DNA from: Reticulascus tulasneorum
Taxonomy: Eukaryota; Ascomycota; Sordariomycetes; Glomerellales; Reticulascaceae
Reading direction: 5' to 3'
Assembly (NCBI GenBank): GCA_001557505.1
Contig: LSAX01000001.1
Coordinates: 682,001-746,000 of the forward strand
Length of the DNA: 64,000 nucleotides
Below the pieces are notes generated by a model that was given only the letters and a program-made list of their open reading frames with translations, did no database searches and was not told the origin of the DNA. This document shows, in pieces, positions 57,925 through 64,000 of the stretch. Both the position numbers and the translations under genes were made by a program. Each line of letters opens with the position of its first letter. The first letter of the stretch is position 1.

Positions 57925-60919
57925 TGCATGTCAGGTGTAGTAGCTCGGCTTTGCGTGTGAGACCCTAATAGGACTTTGACGCATCTGACGCCGAGAGATT
58001 GACAGGCTGGTCGTGCGCCTCGTGCCTAGTATATAACTCTTTCAGTTCAGAGACCTGGGACAGCCAAGTTGGCAACCAAAAAGCCCGGGCAGATGAATCT
58101 GCATTGTACCCGAACCGAAGAGTGAACCCTTTCGGACCATCGGGCGGGTCAGTGTCTGTGCTCCCAGATCGCTCAGAATCTGTCAGCTCAACGTCAAATA
58201 ATCCCAGGTGCAAGACCATTTGTGATGTGCTACAGAACCGCGGTAACCGGACGAAACCCCCCCTCTGAGGCCGATCGCCAGAACCAACAAGGGACCGTGT
58301 GCTCGAGGGGCCAAGCCGTGTCGCAGAGGGGAACGCAAAGAGGCCGTCCCATGCTGCACTCCGCACGTCACTTGCGTCACAGCGTGCATTGGCCATGACA
58401 GTGCAGACCCTCGCTTGTCGGCGCACGGACACAACGTTCGAGGGGTTTGACATGGCTTGAAAGGTGATAGGCGTTTCTGTGTTACAGCAAAGCAGTTCTT
58501 CCAGGGATTGATGTGACATCAGGGTCGCCGATCAGGACTAGGTGGGTAGTCCGGCTCCGGGACGGAAAACCTGCGACTGAGCAATTTTCGCGGGGCTAAT
58601 AAGGGTCAATTGCACACCGATGCAGGTGCTAACTGGATATGCTAGTGGGACACACCTGCACTAGGAGCATTTGTCGTAGTCCGGTGCTGATCACCTTATC
58701 ACAACGGAGGGTTTCTTTTTCTTCGGAGGCATCTCTTGCTTTTTAGTGTGGCGGGGAAAGAGATCGTGCAAAGGAGAGCATGGCGCCATGGGTGGGTTGG
58801 GTTGTTGGGATTCGGAACGATGTGGGGATCTACGGGTTGGAACCGAGCCATGCGTCCCAGGCAACCTCTGGTTGAACGTATGATCAATGATTTACATTCG
58901 TACATACTTAACCAAGATCAGAAACTTGGCGGCACCCGCACGAGCCATCCATCTGCCCACCTGTTGGTGCTTGTACGGTGTGCATGCTCTGTCATCAACG
59001 ATAGGAGAGGTAACAGCCAGGAACGGGGGCATGGACGTCAGAACGATGTGTTTTGGCACCGGACTGGATCCCGTGTGGCGGCAGGGCCCGCCATGTACCA
59101 AGCAATATTCACCCCAAACCGAAAAGACGGCTTGGTTTTCTTCCCTCCAACACATGCGCAAATGATGGGCTGCTTGAAGTGGGTTTGCGTTGGTGGTCGG
59201 GGGGAGAGACAGCATCTCGAATTGAGCAATTTCCAATCGACCAGCAGGTAATCATGGACCTTTAAAACCCTTGAATACCCTGTGCCATCTAGGGAGAGTG
59301 ACAAAATGACGCGGTCTCCTTGTCTACTTCTCGTTCTACATAGCATCGGGTTTAAACATATCTTTTCAGTCCCAAGGTCGGGACTGAGGCTCCCATCTTC
59401 CAGCTATAGGATGCCGCCATCATAATGTTCTAGCGCCAATTGAACAGACCGGCATCAAGCCCGGCAGCTAATCACAATGGCAATCGAAAGTCTGGGAAGG
59501 ATCTTCAGGCCCTGCTACTTATCACAACCACGCTAACATTTGGATCCAGTGGCAATGCTTTGTTCTCTGTTATCTTCCCCGCCGCTAACAAAACACTAAC
59601 GGCGACCAGTCTGATTGAGGGTATCACCTCGCATGCTTTCGGAAAATAGGTCGTCTACTTTCCAGGAATTAACTCTCCAAGTTGGGTTAGATATTGTGAT
59701 GAACCAAGAAAGCCATGTGTGCTGACTAGATATCACATGTTTGCACAGAGCAGATCGGACAGGGATCATCTACAGTTAGTAAGGATTGGCACACCGTAAA
59801 CTTCTCAGGCATTCAACTTCGGCAAAGCTTTCTGGTGACGTGGTTGCGTTGGTCTGCTTCGAGTAAGCGACTCAGAAGCAAGATTCTGCCTGGCATTCGC
59901 ACAGGATTTCCCGATGACGAACTTGGAGCCGTGATTCGACGTGTTACGCCAAACACCATAATGCTTTTGGGAGGGGGAGGGTCTCGTTCACTGCAATACT
60001 TCTATAGGATAACACATCGGAATCACATCACAGTCATGTTCATTGAGTGCCATTGGAACATTTACAGATCTCATGTCACATAATGCAGGTTATTATGGCT
60101 GCCTGAAGATGGAGATTCTCCCGATGATAATACTGAGTAGCCAACTTCGTCACAAAAGGCTAACAAGCTGGACTAACGTTGCTGTCCGCTAACCAACAAG
60201 AGGAACGTCATGTCTGTTGTCAAGACCATGCTTGCCATGATTTCAGAGAAGTGCGATGTAGTATACAGCCAATCTCTCCCATATACATCTACTTCCGAAA
60301 CGAATCTATCCTCTTCAGCATCGCAACACACGTCACCACGGTGACAAGCGAGAACTAGATCATTAGTTCGGTGTTGTGTTACAGCCACATCCACTTCAAA
60401 ATGACCATACCGCAATGGTGACAGGAATATAGATGAGAGACAGCTGCAACGAGTGGAAACTAGCACTTGCCCAGCAATCCGTCCGACTATCCATCCAAGA
60501 ACCGCAAAAGAAAGAAATATGGTAGAATCCCGTGTAGCTGATGTAATTATAATTAGAGCACAGGAGAACTGACGCTCTCAATTTGCAAAGTCCACCAGCA
60601 CTAATCCATTCATCTCACGGCTTCGTTGATTGGCTCTGTTCCTGGCTGAACTTCTAGAACATAACCGGGGACTGGTATACGCAGTCTGGCGGCAATAACA
60701 CCGGGACAAGCTTATAATTAATCTACGTCTCCTCTTCCAGATTGACTCTCTGTGCACTTACCGTAGTAATGGCTGCTTTCAGCCTAAGCAAGCTCTCCGC
60801 GCCGCTGTGATCCCAAAGTAGAACTCTACTTAAAATCATTAGTCCCAATAAATTAAGGTCGACAGTGTCAACTCTAGAACTCACAAGCTCCGCTGCCCAA
60901 AAATTTGTGGCACAGAAAA
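57925..60919. other. Gene-poor region, about 3 kb, with xylanase promoter
   Basis: No supported gene. The frame 57965-58519 (-) has odd composition and no splice partner, and frames at 58736-59346 overlap in four phases. The right end is the promoter of the GH10 gene. An AT-rich patch with TATAATT lies near 60714. Confidence 0.45.
60158..60163 (+). promoter_or_regulatory. Possible XlnR site (GGCTAA)
   Basis: Matches the xylanase-activator consensus GGCTAR about 760 bases before the xylanase ATG. A single six-base match at this distance is weak evidence. Confidence 0.2.
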
Positions 60920-62190
60920 ATGCGTGTCCAAACGATTCTCGTGGCTGTTTTGGCTGGGTCTGTTCCGGCACTGGCTCAGCTGGACAAGTGGGCGAAAGCG
61001 GCTGGTTTGAAGTATTTCGGTACAGCTGTAGATAATCCAGCATTGAGCAATCAGGCGTACATGAAGATTGCGAGAGACACGGAGGAGTTCGGGTCCATCA
61101 CACCCGCAAATGGACAGAAGTGGGATCAAACAGAGCGAGGGCAGAACCAGTTCAGCTATGGAAGTGGCGACGCGATTTCAAGTGTCACCCGACAAACAGG
61201 CCAGCTTCTTCGATGCCATACGCTTGTATGGCATAGCCAGCTTCCCAGTTGGGGTATGTTCCTCCCGTTCGTCTCGTGACGACAAGAACCGGCAGCTAAT
61301 CTGCTGCGCACAGTCACCAGTGTATACGCGAGAGACCAGATGCAGCGAATCATCACAGCACATATCCAGAATGTCGCTGGTCACTATAAGGGTCAATGCT
61401 ACTCCTGGGACGTCGTCAACGAAGCTCTAGAAGACAATGGGCAATACAGGCAGAGCCCCAGTGCGTAACTCCAGTCGAATGAGACAAGCTTTTCGCTGAC
61501 GCAGTAACTGAATAGTGTATCGAGCGATGGGAGCAGACTTTATTCCCTTTTCATTCAAAGTCGCAGCTGAAACTGATCCAAAGGCCAAACTCTACTATAA
61601 CGATTTTAATATTGAGCGATGCTGTAACGCAAAGATTAATGCCACGATCCCTTTAATACAGAATATTATAAAGTCCGGGGCACGCATTGACGGCATCGGA
61701 ATGCAAGGCCACTCCAGGGTCGCAAACTCACCAAGCAAGCGCGAACTCAAAGAGACCATGGCAAGATTTTCGGAACTGGTCTCGGAGGTGGCCTACTCTG
61801 AAATCGATATCCGGCACACCAAGATGCCCGTCACCGCCCAGGATAGAGAGCAACAGGCTAAGGACTACCTTGAGGTTGTTGGTGCATGTCTGGAGACTCC
61901 CAAATGCGTCGGCATTACAATCTGGGATTTCACAGATCAGGTACGTGATCCACAATTCCTAGCGCTGGTCAGGGAAAGCGCGATATCTGACGTTGAATTA
62001 GTACTCTTGGATTCCCAGCCAGTTCCCCGGAGAGGGCGAGGCCTGTCTTTGGGATCGAAATCTGAACAAAAAGCCTGCATACACGAGCGTCCTCAGTTTA
62101 CTTCAAAGCGCAGCAGCAGCAAAAACCGCCAGTGCAGCCACAGCGACAACGCTCGCGACAGCCGTAGCTGCTGCTACGCCCATTAGATAG
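60920..62190 (+). CDS. Secreted GH10 endo-1,4-beta-xylanase
   Basis: Four exons (60920-61253, 61314-61460, 61516-61940, 62002-62190) give 364 residues. The enzyme cuts the xylan backbone outside the cell. The signal peptide is [21 protein letters not shown]10 marks: [37 protein letters not shown], the acid/base Glu in [25 protein letters not shown], the nucleophile Glu in SEIDIRHT, and [12 protein letters not shown], whose last residues are joined across the third intron. The usual RGHTLVW reads RCHTLVW here. The catalytic domain ends near [15 protein letters not shown]. The last about 25 residues are almost only Ala/Thr/Ser and end TPIR, with no binding module. An upstream TTG-started frame was rejected in favour of the ATG before the signal peptide. 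Confidence 0.93.
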
Positions 62191-62415
62191 CGCCGACTAA
62201 AAGGGTTGACCAAGTCTACCGGAGTTGCTGAAATAGAGTATATGACTGTGCTAATGTCGTCGTGATATAATTAAATGGAGTGAGCGTAGCGTGACTAGAC
62301 ATTTGCATGAGTACTCAAAGCCTTCGAATCGTAGCCAGCAATTTCAGACACCCAGAGTTATGTTCCGTACGATGCAGACTCAGTAATTGCGTTGCTATAT
62401 GATCTTCAAAAGTAG
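62191..62415. other. Convergent 3' spacer
   Basis: Short AT-rich spacer between the xylanase and amine oxidase genes. Nothing else was seen. Confidence 0.5.
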
Positions 62416-64000
62416 CTACGTGTGGTGAACGACGAGCTCACCTGGCCCGGCGCTCGAACTCTGTTCCCCATCGCCAATGAGCACGCTGCAGTTATCCTTC
62501 TGATTAGATAACTGTACGTCCAAGCCAGGATTTCTAAGGAAAAAGTTGACAGGCTTCAAGCCGACTGCCATCTTCTCGCAAGGCATAACCGGCCAGTCTT
62601 CGACTCGTGGATTGTGTGTCGACCCGAACGTATGCCAAACCACGATGTCCTCGTTCCGGACAGAAGAGGACTCCGCGGGATCTTCCTGTCTGTTCTTGAT
62701 CCAAGATGAAATACCTTCTCCGCCAAGAGATTGCATCGTAAACTTTCCAGCTGCAAAGCGCTCTTCATCTGAGTGACGAGTTACCCAGATTGCGTGTGCA
62801 GCATATTCCGACCGCTTTGCATGCCACGACTCTGGATGGGCCAAGAGTAGTTGGCTATAGCATGGAAGGAGCTTGAAACCAATGTGCGTGCCCGTGATGG
62901 GATTCGCTTTATTCTCATTTACGATCTTGAACGTCCGATTAGTCGTGAAATCCAAGTTCAGGCCCGACTCATTCTCCACGATATGTGACTTTGTAGTATA
63001 TCCGACTCCGAAGGGGTTGTGGGTGTGGGGATCCCCAAAGGGCATGGGATGGGACTCCTCGACGACCAAGGAGTTCTTATGGCCGTCGATCGCAGGATCG
63101 ATTCGAAGGCAAAACAGATGTTGATGAAAGGGCGCCAGGACCCCGGGAGCAACGATTGTCCCGTACGGAACTGTGTCTCCAACATCGATTGGGGCAGTGG
63201 ACATGATCCCTGTTGCTCGAACCTCGTATGACATCGAGCCGTCTTGCTGGAAATAGAAGAGAAAGATGTACTCGTAGTTGCTCACAGTGACGATGGTTTG
63301 CAGGACAAGAACTCTGGATCGTGTTACCGCTGCATTTCCTGTCCGGAAGTTTGTGTGTTTCCAGAGAATGCCATCGTCGATCTCATGGCAGCAGATAACA
63401 TTGGGCATTTTGAGTGGCTCGCCGGCCGCTGTAGTTAGCCAGCCGTCAAAGTATTTGATGTGGCCTAGACAGTCGCAACCCAACTTGAGGTTATTTGCGG
63501 TCACGCCCGCACCATCATTGCCAAGATCAAAAGCTGCCTTCCTGGGATATGGACATCGCGGATCGCTATAGGGGACAAACATCTCCGAAAGCGAAAGACG
63601 ATAGAAGAGGCTTCGACCATCGTATCGCACATCATGCAGAGTCATTCCCTCCCGGTAGTTGAATCCGACCCGCATGGTCCACTTCTCCCAGGAGACGAGG
63701 TTGCCATCCGTGCGGAACGATGGCCCATCCGGCTGTCGGACCTGGTACGGGCGTGTCGAGGTCCTTCGCTCCTGGATGAAATCTGGATAGTACTCGCTTG
63801 TGTTGTGAATTCTCCGGCGATCAAACTCTTTTGCCTCGTTATGAATCTGATCGTGCTCTCCGGATGGAAGGCGATAAACCTTCGTGACTTCCAGTGTGGA
63901 CGACACCTCGGCGCAGATGTCCAGCGGGTACGCGTAGTAGTTTGAGTCAGGATTATCGGACAAACGCATGTAGAACCAAGCCTGCCGACTATAAGTATGC
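62416..64000 (-). CDS. Copper amine oxidase, 5' part beyond window
   Basis: Open from the right edge to a stop at 62416, about 527 residues. The frame continues past 64000 (...RQAWFYMRLSDN), so the N-terminal part is missing from view. The enzyme oxidises primary amines to aldehydes, ammonia and hydrogen peroxide. All active-site marks are present: catalytic-base Asp in KAAFDLGNDGAG, the cofactor-forming Tyr in SNYEYIF (self-processed to topaquinone), copper ligands HQH in APFHQHLFCLR, and the third His in FGSTHNPRVEDWPVMP. The closing NFFLRNPGLDV is typical. YDGRSLFYRLSLSEM is the conserved strand before the base. No intron is visible in this part. The product may supply nitrogen from amines, and peroxide if secreted. 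Its location cannot be told without the N-terminus. Confidence 0.95.
   Translation of the reverse strand, partial: HTYSRQAWFYMRLSDNPDSNYYAYPLDICAEVSSTLEVTKVYRLPSGEHDQIHNEAKEFDRRRIHNTSEYYPDFIQERRTSTRPYQVRQPDGPSFRTDGNLVSWEKWTMRVGFNYREGMTLHDVRYDGRSLFYRLSLSEMFVPYSDPRCPYPRKAAFDLGNDGAGVTANNLKLGCDCLGHIKYFDGWLTTAAGEPLKMPNVICCHEIDDGILWKHTNFRTGNAAVTRSRVLVLQTIVTVSNYEYIFLFYFQQDGSMSYEVRATGIMSTAPIDVGDTVPYGTIVAPGVLAPFHQHLFCLRIDPAIDGHKNSLVVEESHPMPFGDPHTHNPFGVGYTTKSHIVENESGLNLDFTTNRTFKIVNENKANPITGTHIGFKLLPCYSQLLLAHPESWHAKRSEYAAHAIWVTRHSDEERFAAGKFTMQSLGGEGISSWIKNRQEDPAESSSVRNEDIVVWHTFGSTHNPRVEDWPVMPCEKMAVGLKPVNFFLRNPGLDVQLSNQKDNCSVLIGDGEQSSSAGPGELVVHHT

Noticed and set aside
57965..58519. 184-residue minus-strand frame upstream of the second rhodopsin-family gene
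   Set aside because: Composition is not protein-like, two other frames overlap it, and no splice or domain support was found.

Overview
This window comes from the nuclear genome of a filamentous ascomycete (Pezizomycotina). The reasons are short GT-AG introns of about 50-180 bases with CTAAC/CTGAC-type branch points, two HET-domain genes, fungal rhodopsin-type (PTH11-like) membrane proteins, a CBM1-bearing pectin esterase, a GH10 xylanase and a JEN carboxylate permease. The gene set suits a saprotrophic or plant-associated mould. Eurotiomycetes is my best guess, with modest confidence. I rebuilt exon structures by hand from splice signals and checked that the reading frame stays open across every junction.

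Layout. 1-2278: no supported gene. 2279-4785 (-): C2HC zinc-finger protein. 6415-7437 (-): unrecognised three-exon gene with an apparent one-base frameshift. 7783-9376 (-): annexin with a long Pro/Gln/Gly/Tyr tail. 10788-11441 (+): secreted Ser/Thr-rich protein. 12173-13697 (+): 2OG-Fe(II) dioxygenase. 14512-14973 (+): small GPI-anchored CBM19-like protein. 15536-16848 (-): CBM1 + rhamnogalacturonan acetylesterase. 18235-19329 (-): single-pass membrane protein. 20227-21477 (-): membrane-anchored unknown. 21876-23681 (-): F-box-like protein. 24168-26648 (-) and 27616-29622 (+): divergent HET-domain pair. 30835-31959 (+): secreted class II peroxidase. 32341-33856 (-): TauD-type dioxygenase in eight exons. 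35711-36511 (-): conserved-looking unknown. About 5.4 kb with no supported gene follows, then 41946-43663 (+): JEN-type monocarboxylate permease. 44204-45191 (-): SAM methyltransferase. 46502-48274 (+): intronless GIY-YIG nuclease + DUF2075/Schlafen-group-3 helicase of bacterial type. 48955-50345 (+): secreted M28 aminopeptidase. 52007-53430 and 56510-57924 (-): two rhodopsin-family seven-helix proteins flanking an F-box protein (54786-55961, -). 60920-62190 (+): GH10 xylanase. 62416-64000 (-): copper amine oxidase, cut by the window edge.

How they fit. Several products act outside the cell on plant material: CBM1-CE12 esterase on pectin, GH10 on xylan, class II peroxidase on aromatic compounds, and aminopeptidase on peptides. 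The JEN permease can import the organic acids released. The genes are spaced out on both strands with no shared promoters, so this is not an obvious biosynthetic cluster. The standout is the bacterial-type nuclease-helicase at 46.5-48.3 kb, a probable horizontal acquisition next to an AT-rich gene-free stretch. The HET pair, one member carrying an in-frame 15-base minisatellite, is the second item of interest.
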